Positions 1-8,455 of a DNA stretch of 47,609 nt are shown here, in pieces (within the stretch, counting starts at the first letter, position 1; each line of letters starts with the position of its first letter). The position numbers and the translations under genes are program-made. Under the pieces are notes generated by a model that was not told where the DNA came from, made no database searches, and was given only the letters and a program-made list of their open reading frames with translations. The DNA is from Desulfobulbaceae bacterium (lineage in GTDB: Bacteria > Desulfobacterota > Desulfobulbia > Desulfobulbales > Desulfocapsaceae), in the NCBI GenBank assembly GCA_020049575.1, contig JAIFKM010000008.1, positions 1 through 47,609 of the forward strand, read 5' to 3'.

Positions 1-114
1 GAAGGTCGAGAGGCCGCTGACCCTGAGCGATACCCAGACAATGTCGAGCATCTCCGCATCAAGGTGGATCAGCAGGAGCATGGCTGATAACAGACTGTCT
101 TTCAATAAATCCAT
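1..114 (-). CDS. tupB: Tungstate ABC transporter permease, N-terminal fragment (runs off window edge)
   Basis: Minus-strand ATG at 114; open to the window edge: MDLLKDSLLSAMLLLIHLDAEMLDIVWVSLRVSGLSTF, resembling TupB N-termini; directly downstream of tupA. Confidence 0.72.
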   Translation of the reverse strand, partial: MDLLKDSLLSAMLLLIHLDAEMLDIVWVSLRVSGLSTF

Positions 115-206
115 ATAATTATCTATAAAACCTTGATACTGACTTCGGTTGCCGGGGAGCAATCAACGCTACTCTCTGGCTCAGGTTTTTTTCCTGAAAC
201 AAAAAA

Positions 207-231
207 GGGGAGATATGACAAACATCTCCCC
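207..231 (-). terminator. Intrinsic terminator/attenuator between tupA and tupB
   Basis: Inverted repeat GGGGAGAT(207-214)/ATCTCCCC(224-231); a T-run follows on the minus strand (AAAAAA at 201-206 on +). Confidence 0.6.
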
Positions 232-260
232 CTCCCCCCTCAACATATCACAACAAGTCC

Positions 261-1157
261 TTACTTAATCGCATCCGGGAAGAACAGTTGCTTGCCTTCA
301 ACCTTGAAATTGGCAATGACGTCCTGTCCGCGTGCCGAGATCAGCCAATCGGCAAATTGCTGGGCCAGATCGTATTTAACATGGGGAAATTTCTTCGGAT
401 TAACCGGGATAACACCATAGGGATTGGCCAGGTCATTGTCGCCTTCACACAGCACTTCCAGTTCGACAGCCGGTGTTTTGCCGTATTTGTAGGCAATATA
501 AGTACCACGGTCAGCCAGGGTATAGGCCCTTTTCTCGTCGGCAAACGTCAGAGTCTTGCCCATTCCCTGACCAATTGAAAAATACCAGCTCTCTGAATCA
601 GCAGGTTTTTTCGAAGTGACCTCGATCTCCTTACCTTCCAGAACCAGCTTGCGGCTGTCTGCGACCTGCGGGATCTTGGTCTTGGCCCAAACTGACTGCT
701 CCTTGGTATGTGTGCCGCTGTCATCTCCACGAGAGATAAAAGGAGCTTTGGCGGTCGCGATTTTCTCAAAAGCAACAATCGAATTATTTATGCCTTTAAT
801 GCCCGCCGGGTCATCTGCCGGGCCTAGCAGCACGAAGTCATTGTGCATAACTGCATAGCGCTTGGTGCCAAAGCCTGCCTCGACAAATTCATTTTCTTTC
901 TTTATAGCATGGACAAAAACTACATCGACATTTCCATCCATTCCGTCTTTGATCGCTGCGCCTGTGCCCTTAGCGAGGACCTTCACCGCAATACCGGTAT
1001 CTTTCTTGAATTCCGGCAGGAGAACATCGAGCAGGCCTGAAGATTCAGTACTGGTGGTGGTGGACATGGTCAACACCTTATCTTCAGCCATGGCCGAACC
1101 TAAAAATGAGCTGAACAATAGATACACCGCAATCAATCCAACTAGACTTCGTTTCAT
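261..1157 (-). CDS. tupA: Tungstate ABC transporter substrate-binding protein
   Basis: 298 aa, signal peptide, TMSTTTSTESSGLLDVLLPEF motif typical of TupA; GGAG RBS upstream. Confidence 0.88.
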   Translation of the reverse strand: MKRSLVGLIAVYLLFSSFLGSAMAEDKVLTMSTTTSTESSGLLDVLLPEFKKDTGIAVKVLAKGTGAAIKDGMDGNVDVVFVHAIKKENEFVEAGFGTKRYAVMHNDFVLLGPADDPAGIKGINNSIVAFEKIATAKAPFISRGDDSGTHTKEQSVWAKTKIPQVADSRKLVLEGKEIEVTSKKPADSESWYFSIGQGMGKTLTFADEKRAYTLADRGTYIAYKYGKTPAVELEVLCEGDNDLANPYGVIPVNPKKFPHVKYDLAQQFADWLISARGQDVIANFKVEGKQLFFPDAIK

Positions 1158-1558
1158 GATTTACTCCTTTTCTTTGAGATTATGCAAAAACCATATTTTG
1201 CAAGAGAGCCCCGAATTCAAAACAACGTGACTTTCAGTGACATCCTTGTTGCTGTATCCATCAGGAAAAGCTCTGTCAACAAAAGAGGAATTTTTTGAAA
1301 AGACGTACCCAAGATAACCATAAACAACCCTGATTGAGGCAATTTTCCGCTGAAATAACAGAAACTACCAATTTCCTACAACCAGGTTTGCCGCCGTTTC
1401 CCGATTGACAAGAAGAGGCGGATACATGTAAGGTCATTTCTGCTTGATTTTCCACATCCTATGCCTTCAGGATCAGTATCTGGCCAGTATTTTCGAGCGG
1501 CTCACAGCTGGTTCAGCCGATTCCGGCCAGACTCTCTGCACTTGCAGTAAAAAGGCGT

Positions 1559-3232
1559 ATGGACGATACGAGACAAGAGGAAAAGCCCATGTCTGATCGT
1601 GTGCCTGAAAAACATCACCAGGAAATCATCAACGATATCCTGAAAATTTCCCTTGAGCCCTATCAGCTTAAGGATCAGCTTGAACATTTTCTTGACTACC
1701 TCATCACCCTCAGGGGTTTCGATTTCAGCCAACAGGCCGCCATTTTCCTCGTAGAGCAGGACACGGATGTGCTCTACATCAAAGCAGCCAGAGGTTTCTC
1801 CGTCGACCAGGCCAGCGCCTGCAATACCGTGAGGTTCGGTGTCTGCCATTGCGGCCAGGTATGCACAAGCGGCAAAATTCAATTTTTTGCACAAGCTCCT
1901 GACCTTTTGCTTGCCGGGACAGACCTTCCAGGGGGACATTATTGCGTTCCTATCATCAGAGATGAGGAAGCAATCGGCGTCATGGTTATTTATGTTGCTG
2001 ACGGCCACCGGACTTCCCATGATACCGAGCAGCTTCTCGAGGCCATTGCCAACATCCTGGCGACGGTCATTGAGAACCAACGTATGGACCAGCAACTCAT
2101 CAATCTGGTCAACGACCTGAGGATTTCCATTATCAATCTGCGGGAAGAAAAGAAATTCTCGGAATCAATCATCCAGGGCCTCAACCACGGTCTGCTGGTG
2201 ACCGACCTCCATGGCCATATCCTGAAAAGCAATGCCATTGCCCAGGCAATCCTCAGTCCTTTCTCGTCAGTCCTCGACGACAGGATGCTTTCGGATATCA
2301 TCGGTAACAGCTCGGCGGAGCATATGCTTGAAAACAGGAACCTGCCAGCAGCCCGCACTGAAAAAGAACTGGTCCTTACAACCACCACAGGTGAGCAGAA
2401 GATTTTCAGCTTTTCGGCAGTGCCGCGCGAAGACGCCCGAGGAGGAAGGGTAGGATTAATCATTTCCCTCAGTGACATCTCGGAACTGAAATATGTCCGC
2501 AAGGAAATGGAAAAGATGAACCGACTTTCAACCGTGGCAGAGATCGCCTCCGCAGTTGCCCATGAGGTGCGGAACCCGTTGGCCGGTATTAAAATCATGG
2601 CCCAATCCATAGAAGAAAATGCCGAGGACAACGAGGAACAGCTCGAATGTTCAAGACGTATCATTCGACAGGTCGATCGTCTCAACGAGCTGCTTTCGGA
2701 ATTCTTTTCTTATGCCCGGCCCGTTGTTCCCAACAAACGCCCCGTCTCCCTTGCCGCCATACTCTCCGAGACGCTGCCCCTCATCCATAACAAGCTGATG
2801 AATCGCCACATCGAGCTGGTGGTAAACTCCAGCAAAGATCTTCCTGCCATCGTCGTGGACCCCAATCAACTGCAGCAGGTCTTTCTCAATCTCATTCTCA
2901 ACGCCATCGATGCCATTCGGGAACAGGGCAGGATTGAGATCTCCTCAAAATTGCTCCCTAAAAGCGGATTTACGGCGTACAAGAAAAAATTTCCCGGCCT
3001 CAGGAATGACCGCCAGTACATCGTCGTCCATTTTTCCGACAATGGCGCCGGCATGTCCGCTGAGACCGTGGACAAGATATTCGAGCCCTTCTTTACAACA
3101 AAGAGCACCGGCACGGGACTCGGGCTATCGATCGTCTACCGGACATTGCGGGAAAACGACGCAGCCATAGTTGTCGAAAGCACTGAAGGCAAGGGCACAA
3201 CTTTTCTGATGTTTTTTCTGACGGAAGGATAA
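1559..3232 (+). CDS. GAF-PAS sensor histidine kinase
   Basis: 557 aa; GAF-like N-terminus, PAS, HisKA (VAHEVRNPLAGI), HATPase (NLILNAIDAI, DNGAGM, TGLGLSIV). Start may be the internal ATG at 1589. Confidence 0.88.
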   Translation: MDDTRQEEKPMSDRVPEKHHQEIINDILKISLEPYQLKDQLEHFLDYLITLRGFDFSQQAAIFLVEQDTDVLYIKAARGFSVDQASACNTVRFGVCHCGQVCTSGKIQFFAQAPDLLLAGTDLPGGHYCVPIIRDEEAIGVMVIYVADGHRTSHDTEQLLEAIANILATVIENQRMDQQLINLVNDLRISIINLREEKKFSESIIQGLNHGLLVTDLHGHILKSNAIAQAILSPFSSVLDDRMLSDIIGNSSAEHMLENRNLPAARTEKELVLTTTTGEQKIFSFSAVPREDARGGRVGLIISLSDISELKYVRKEMEKMNRLSTVAEIASAVAHEVRNPLAGIKIMAQSIEENAEDNEEQLECSRRIIRQVDRLNELLSEFFSYARPVVPNKRPVSLAAILSETLPLIHNKLMNRHIELVVNSSKDLPAIVVDPNQLQQVFLNLILNAIDAIREQGRIEISSKLLPKSGFTAYKKKFPGLRNDRQYIVVHFSDNGAGMSAETVDKIFEPFFTTKSTGTGLGLSIVYRTLRENDAAIVVESTEGKGTTFLMFFLTEG

Positions 3233-4560
3233 TGGGCGCCGTACTTATCGTTGACGATATGGAAGACCTGCGCTTCTCCTTGGCAAGCCTTGTCAAAAAG
3301 GAGGGGTACAGCGTCTCGACCGCTGCTGACGGCGCAGGAGCTCTGGAAATTGCCACATCCTCGATTATAGATTTGATCTTTCTCGATATCGGCCTCCCTG
3401 ACACTGATGGCATCCGGCTGATCGGCAGACTGAAGGAAATCGTTCCCGATGTCGATATCGTCATGCTCACAGGCATCAATGATGCTAAAACGGCTGTTGA
3501 TTCCCTTCGCGCCGGGGCCGTCGACTATATCGTTAAACCTTTCGATATCATTGAGTTCAAGTCAACTCTCCGGCGCATAATGCAATCCCGACTGATGGGT
3601 AAGAAGGCCCTGCTCGAGACCCGCGAAGTTGGACTTGACCGCATCATCGGCACATGCGAAGCCATGCGCCGTGTCAAGGAAACCATTCTCATGGCCTCAG
3701 AGGTCGATGCCCCCGTTCTCGTGACCGGCGAAACCGGCACCGGCAAGGAACTGGCAGCCCGCGCCGTCCATGACTGTCGAAACCGTCAAAGCGGTGTCTT
3801 TGTCAAAGTGGACTGCGGTACACTTTCGGCAAATCTTATCGAATCGGAACTCTTCGGCTACGACAAAGGGGCTTTTACCGATGCCAAGACCGACAAAAAA
3901 GGTCTGGTTGAAGTTGCCAATGGCGGCACACTGTTTCTCGATGAAATCGGCAATCTGCCGATTTCCCTGCAGCCCAAACTCCTCCGCCTGATCGAGGAAT
4001 CAACCTTCCGCAAGGTCGGCGGTATCAAGGACATCCAGGTACGCGTTCGAATAATCGCCGCGACAAATGCCCACCTCGAAGATGAAATCGACAAAGGATC
4101 ATTCAGGGAAGACCTTTTCTACCGCCTCAATGTCATCCCGATCATCTTGCCTCCATTGCGCGACAGAGGCGAAGATGTACTGCTTCTCGCCAATTATTTT
4201 CTCCACACCTTGAAAAAAGAACTGAAGAAAGAGATCAGCGGCTTCACCCCCGCCACCTGCAAGGATATGCTCCAACACAGTTGGCCAGGGAATATCAGGG
4301 AACTGCGCAATCTCATCGAGCGCGAGGTACTCTTCAGCAGGACTGGCTGGCTCACCTTACATGGCCTCAATTGCCCTGCTACCGGATCTCCGCAGGAAAG
4401 GAACCAGGAGATAGTCACCCTGCGCGAAATGGAAAGACAGTATATCGAAAAGGTCCTCAACCTCACCAGCAATAACAAATCGAAGGCAGCCCGCCTCCTC
4501 GGCATCTCCCGTACAACACTGCGCGAGAAAATGCAAACTGATCAGTTTCAAGCCACATGA
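3232..4560 (+). CDS. Sigma54-dependent response regulator (NtrC family)
   Basis: REC domain (VDDMEDLRFSL), AAA+ (GETGTGKELAARAVH, GAFTDAK), Fis-type HTH (NNKSKAARLLGISRTTLREKM); TAATG overlap with upstream kinase. Confidence 0.93.
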   Translation: MGAVLIVDDMEDLRFSLASLVKKEGYSVSTAADGAGALEIATSSIIDLIFLDIGLPDTDGIRLIGRLKEIVPDVDIVMLTGINDAKTAVDSLRAGAVDYIVKPFDIIEFKSTLRRIMQSRLMGKKALLETREVGLDRIIGTCEAMRRVKETILMASEVDAPVLVTGETGTGKELAARAVHDCRNRQSGVFVKVDCGTLSANLIESELFGYDKGAFTDAKTDKKGLVEVANGGTLFLDEIGNLPISLQPKLLRLIEESTFRKVGGIKDIQVRVRIIAATNAHLEDEIDKGSFREDLFYRLNVIPIILPPLRDRGEDVLLLANYFLHTLKKELKKEISGFTPATCKDMLQHSWPGNIRELRNLIEREVLFSRTGWLTLHGLNCPATGSPQERNQEIVTLREMERQYIEKVLNLTSNNKSKAARLLGISRTTLREKMQTDQFQAT

Positions 4561-4576
4561 TCATAAACTGACCACT

Positions 4577-4602
4577 TCTGCCAATCAAAGAAATATGGCA
4601 GA
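4577..4602. promoter_or_regulatory. Candidate upstream activator dyad
   Basis: TCTGCCA(4577-4583)...TGGCAGA(4596-4602), about 80-100 bp upstream of the candidate sigma54 promoter at 4677. Confidence 0.3.
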
Positions 4603-4676
4603 CTGCGCGTCATGCTATAAACTGAATAGTCTCAAGACAATACGCCTCCATCCAGCCAACCATTATTCTGGCTATT

Positions 4677-4694
4677 CTGGCATTTTTTTTGCTT
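4677..4694 (+). promoter_or_regulatory. Candidate sigma54 (-24/-12) promoter
   Basis: cTGGCATTTTTTTTGCtt; GG(4679)-N10-GC(4691). Confidence 0.5.
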
Positions 4695-4904
4695 ATATAT
4701 TCTACATCAGCCAGTAGAGGGGACAATGAATCAGATCGTATCAATATTCGTTCGGGGTATGCGGTGGGTTACTATAAGAATACACGTCAATGTCAGATCA
4801 TTTTTGAGCACCTTTGCCGTGTCTGCCGCTCAATAGAATAATTGAACGTGTTCTCACGGCCAATCAAGTTAATACATCAGGGAAAGACCTGACGAGGAGA
4901 GATA

Positions 4905-6164
4905 ATGAAGAGAGTGCTTGTTGTTGACGATGAAGAGGATATGCTCTGGATGTTACAGAGGAATCTTAACAAGGGTATGCCTGATGTTGAAATCCTGGCC
5001 GCCAAGTCAGGAGAAGAAGCTTTGGCCATTCTCAGTGACAAGAATATCAATCTGGTTATTACCGACATCAACATGCCGGGAATGAACGGCCTTGACCTGC
5101 TTATTGAAATCAACAATCGCTATCCCCAGACCGGGGTTATTATCATGACGGCATATCCATCCAATGCCTACAAGAATGAAGCGATGCTCAGCGGCAGTCT
5201 GCGTTTCATCGAGAAGCCCTTCGACATTAACGACATGCGCAGTGCAATCCAGCAAGTTCTCAAGGAGAATGAAGGTTTTCAGGGTACAGTCGACGGCATC
5301 GAACTCATGGATATTGTCCAGTTCAATGGCCTCTCGCGAGCGACAGCAGCCCTGAAAGTGACGACAACCAACCATGAGGGAATGATTTTCTTCAAAAATG
5401 GCGAAGTCGTCCACGCCATGTGCGACAACGAGAGCGGAGAGAAGGCGTTTTTTACCATCCTCGGTTTTCAGGGCGGCACCTTGCAGAATATCAGAGGTGT
5501 TGAACCCCCCATTGTGAGCATCAAAAAAGGGCTTGAATCCCTGCTCTTCGAGGTAGCCCTCAAATCAGATGAAAAAGAGGAAGAAGAGGAAGAAGGTCCG
5601 GTAGTATCGGCCCTTGAAGACCTGGACAGCGAATTCCTTTCCTCGGTCACAGGAACAGCAACTCCGGCCACAGAGGAAAAACCGGTGACACCTCCTCCGA
5701 AGCCGGAAAAGAACCTCGAAACCCAGGCTGAAGGCGCCCTGGCAGATAGTCATAAAAGTACAGGCAAACCATCAAACGAACCACCACCTACAGAGGAAAA
5801 TGAAATGACAAATATTCAGAAAATCCTGGCTGAATTTACCAACATCGAAGGCGTTCATACAGCGTGCCTGGTAGGTCGTGACGGCTTTCTGCTCGATTAT
5901 CTCGCACGTGCCGGTATCGATGCCGAAATGATCGGCGCCATCGCCTCCTCTGGTTTCGGTTCCGCTGAATCCATGGGCAACCAGTTGGGACAGGGAGATT
6001 TGAACATGACAATGCTTGAATACACTAATGGACCTGTATTGTTTGCCCCGGTAGGTGAAGAGGCCTTCCTGGTAATTGTTGCCGACAAAGACACTAACCT
6101 CGGCTGGATACGCATCGCCATCAAAAAGAATTCAAAAAAAATTCAGGAAGTTGCCTCCCTGTAA
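4905..6164 (+). CDS. Response regulator - DUF4388 (PATAN-like) - Roadblock/LC7 fusion protein
   Basis: REC (VLVVDDEEDMLWML), DUF4388-like middle (FQGTVDGIELMDIVQFNGLSRATAALKV), acidic/Pro-rich linker, C-terminal Roadblock-like domain; GAGGAG RBS. Confidence 0.8.
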   Translation: MKRVLVVDDEEDMLWMLQRNLNKGMPDVEILAAKSGEEALAILSDKNINLVITDINMPGMNGLDLLIEINNRYPQTGVIIMTAYPSNAYKNEAMLSGSLRFIEKPFDINDMRSAIQQVLKENEGFQGTVDGIELMDIVQFNGLSRATAALKVTTTNHEGMIFFKNGEVVHAMCDNESGEKAFFTILGFQGGTLQNIRGVEPPIVSIKKGLESLLFEVALKSDEKEEEEEEGPVVSALEDLDSEFLSSVTGTATPATEEKPVTPPPKPEKNLETQAEGALADSHKSTGKPSNEPPPTEENEMTNIQKILAEFTNIEGVHTACLVGRDGFLLDYLARAGIDAEMIGAIASSGFGSAESMGNQLGQGDLNMTMLEYTNGPVLFAPVGEEAFLVIVADKDTNLGWIRIAIKKNSKKIQEVASL

Positions 6165-6167
6165 AAC

Positions 6168-6204
6168 AAACGAGGCCAGGTTTGCAACAAACCTGGCCTC
6201 GTTT
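6168..6204. terminator. Strong bidirectional terminator-like hairpin
   Basis: 17-bp perfect inverted repeat AAACGAGGCCAGGTTTG/CAAACCTGGCCTCGTTT with 3-nt loop between convergent genes. Confidence 0.8.
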
Positions 6205-6309
6205 CGTGTGAGTCAATCAAATTATACGTCTACCGTCCCCTAGACAGACTCAAGCCGCCACCGATTTGCAGTATTTAAACAGCTGCGGAGAATCATGGCG
6301 AACTCTCTC

Positions 6310-6705
6310 TTATGCAAAATTATTTTTGTAAAACTCAGCAAATTGGGCAAACTGCACCTCGTACTTCTTGATCAGCATACGAGCCTTACCCAGCCACTCA
6401 TCCTTTGTCGTCATAACAAAAATAAAAAACGGTTGATCAGGCATATGCCTGATAATAAAATGATATTGAGTGGTCGTCACGAGGATGTCATCAACCTCTT
6501 CGTCATCTGCGAGCAGACTGATAGCCTTCGCGTTTGATCTGACAATCGAGGCGAGATACGCCGAAGCGGCGTCTGTCTCTATATCCTCCCGTCGCCTGAC
6601 CGCTGCTATTGACATGCCGTCTTCCACAGTAACAACAGCGGCCGCCAGGATACCCGGTAGCTCTTTTGACATCCGGTCAATAAGAATCTGAAGTTTTTGT
6701 ATCAT
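6310..6705 (-). CDS. Roadblock/LC7 domain protein
   Basis: 131 aa; LPGILAAAVVTVEDGMSIA and DILVTTTQYHFIIRHMPDQPFFIFVMTTK resemble bacterial Roadblock/MglB-type proteins. Confidence 0.72.
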   Translation of the reverse strand: MIQKLQILIDRMSKELPGILAAAVVTVEDGMSIAAVRRREDIETDAASAYLASIVRSNAKAISLLADDEEVDDILVTTTQYHFIIRHMPDQPFFIFVMTTKDEWLGKARMLIKKYEVQFAQFAEFYKNNFA

Positions 6706-7011
6706 AGAGTATCCTTGTATTAAGTTCCTTGAGGAAAACGTAACCTCGGTGAAACATCCCTGATTCTCGCATCATACCACCTCGTATCTGTAATGTGAAT
6801 ATAGAATCGGCTGAAATTCCTCAAACGTTCTTGGAGCGGCCTAGCCTGGAGATCAGTCACTTTCGCAGTAATCAATAGATGGCCGATAAAGCAAGCTAAC
6901 CGACTCCAGGCAATATCTGATTGACAGTCCACTGCTGTAAAAGTATATCCTGAATGCCGACAGTTACGCAAAACTCGAGTCTTTCGTTCTGGCGTCCTTC
7001 AGGAATTTTTC

Positions 7012-7950
7012 ATGCCCTTCGTCACCTACATCACCTTGACCCTGACCATGCTTCTTTGGGGAGGGACCTTCATTTCCGGCAGAATCCTGGCAGAAAACGT
7101 CGCCCCGGCCAATGCCGCCTTCCTGCGTTTCGCCATCGCTTCGCTTGCCCTTCTGCTCATTACCCGCCTGACAACCGGAGGACTGCAGCGCCCACGCAGC
7201 CAACACTGGCTGCCGCTTCTCCTGCTCGGGGCCACCGGGGTCTTCAGCTACAATGTTTGTTTCTTTATCGGCCTCAAACACATCAGCGCAGGTCGAGCAG
7301 CCCTCTTTGTTGCCTGCACCCCTCTGGTTATCACCCTGCTTTCACTTCTCTTTCATCGAGAGCGGCTGTCGATATTCGGTTTTGCCGGCATTCTGCTGTC
7401 CCTCACCGGTGCCGTCTTCGTGATCAGCAACGGACATCCCGGCACACTTCTGGAGGGTTCTTTCGGCATTGGTGAGATGGCCCTGCTCGGCTGTGTGCTC
7501 AGCTGGGCCGCCTATACCCTCATTGGCAGATCCATACTGAAAACTCTCGCACCCTTGACCGCAGTCTTTTATTCTTCACTGATCGGGACCCTTTTGCTCC
7601 TTGTTCCTGCCCTCCAGGCCAACCTCGTGACCAGCCTCCCCCGTCTCAGCCTGACAGACTGGTTTAACCTTGCCTACCTTGGCATCTGTGGCACAGCAAT
7701 TGGTTTTTCCCTTTATTATCAGGGAATCCAGAAAATCGGCGCGACCCGGGCAGGAGTCTTCATCAATCTCGTACCTCTTTTCGCGCTGCTCTTGTCCTGG
7801 TTGCTGTTAGCGGAATCAATCCGCTATTCGGTTCTGGCCGGAGGCCTCATGGTTTTAACCGGGGTCTCCCTGACAAATATTGCGGGACGTCGGGCGTCGA
7901 AAATGCAGGCAATGCCCAGATCAGACCTTTCGTCTATTCCAGAGGCATAA
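7012..7950 (+). CDS. DMT superfamily (EamA) transporter
   Basis: 312 aa, about 10 hydrophobic segments, WGGTFISGRILAE and EamA repeat structure. Confidence 0.88.
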   Translation: MPFVTYITLTLTMLLWGGTFISGRILAENVAPANAAFLRFAIASLALLLITRLTTGGLQRPRSQHWLPLLLLGATGVFSYNVCFFIGLKHISAGRAALFVACTPLVITLLSLLFHRERLSIFGFAGILLSLTGAVFVISNGHPGTLLEGSFGIGEMALLGCVLSWAAYTLIGRSILKTLAPLTAVFYSSLIGTLLLLVPALQANLVTSLPRLSLTDWFNLAYLGICGTAIGFSLYYQGIQKIGATRAGVFINLVPLFALLLSWLLLAESIRYSVLAGGLMVLTGVSLTNIAGRRASKMQAMPRSDLSSIPEA

Positions 7951-7953
7951 TTC

Positions 7954-8403
7954 ATGCGTGCCGTGGTTCAAAGAGTCAGCCGGGCATCAGTGCATGTTGA
8001 TCGGCAGCTTTCCGGTTCAATCGACAACGGCCTTGTGGTCTTCCTCGGCATCCATCCTAACGACGGGCCGGGTGAGATTCAATGGATGGCCGACAAGATA
8101 ATCCATCTGCGGATCTTTGACGACGTAGATGGAAAAATGAATCACTCCCTGCTGGATCTCGGCAAAGAAATGCTTATCATATCTCAGTTTACTCTCTACG
8201 GAGACTGCCGCAAGGGAAGAAGGCCCGGGTATTCCGATGCCGCCCCCCCAAACCTTGCTGAACCCATCTACCAACGTTTCGTTGGAGAGGTGCAACGCAG
8301 AGGTATCCGTGTCGCCACCGGCAGATTCCAGGCATCCATGGAGGTGGAACTGGTCAATGACGGCCCGGTAACCCTCCTCATCGATTCCGAAAAACGCTTT
8401 TAA
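7954..8403 (+). CDS. dtd: D-aminoacyl-tRNA deacylase
   Basis: MRAVVQRVSRASV, SQFTLYGDCRKGRRPGYSDAA, conserved C-terminus. Confidence 0.95.
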   Translation: MRAVVQRVSRASVHVDRQLSGSIDNGLVVFLGIHPNDGPGEIQWMADKIIHLRIFDDVDGKMNHSLLDLGKEMLIISQFTLYGDCRKGRRPGYSDAAPPNLAEPIYQRFVGEVQRRGIRVATGRFQASMEVELVNDGPVTLLIDSEKRF

Positions 8404-8455
8404 GCCGCTAGCCGGTCAACTGACCATATACACGTCACAACAACAGGATAGACGA

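Noticed and set aside
181-195. TCAGG-TTTTT-CCTGA mini hairpin
   Set aside because: Only 5 bp; likely chance next to the real terminator.
1990-2685. 231-aa minus-strand ORF
   Set aside because: Antisense shadow of the histidine kinase gene, Ser/Arg-rich.
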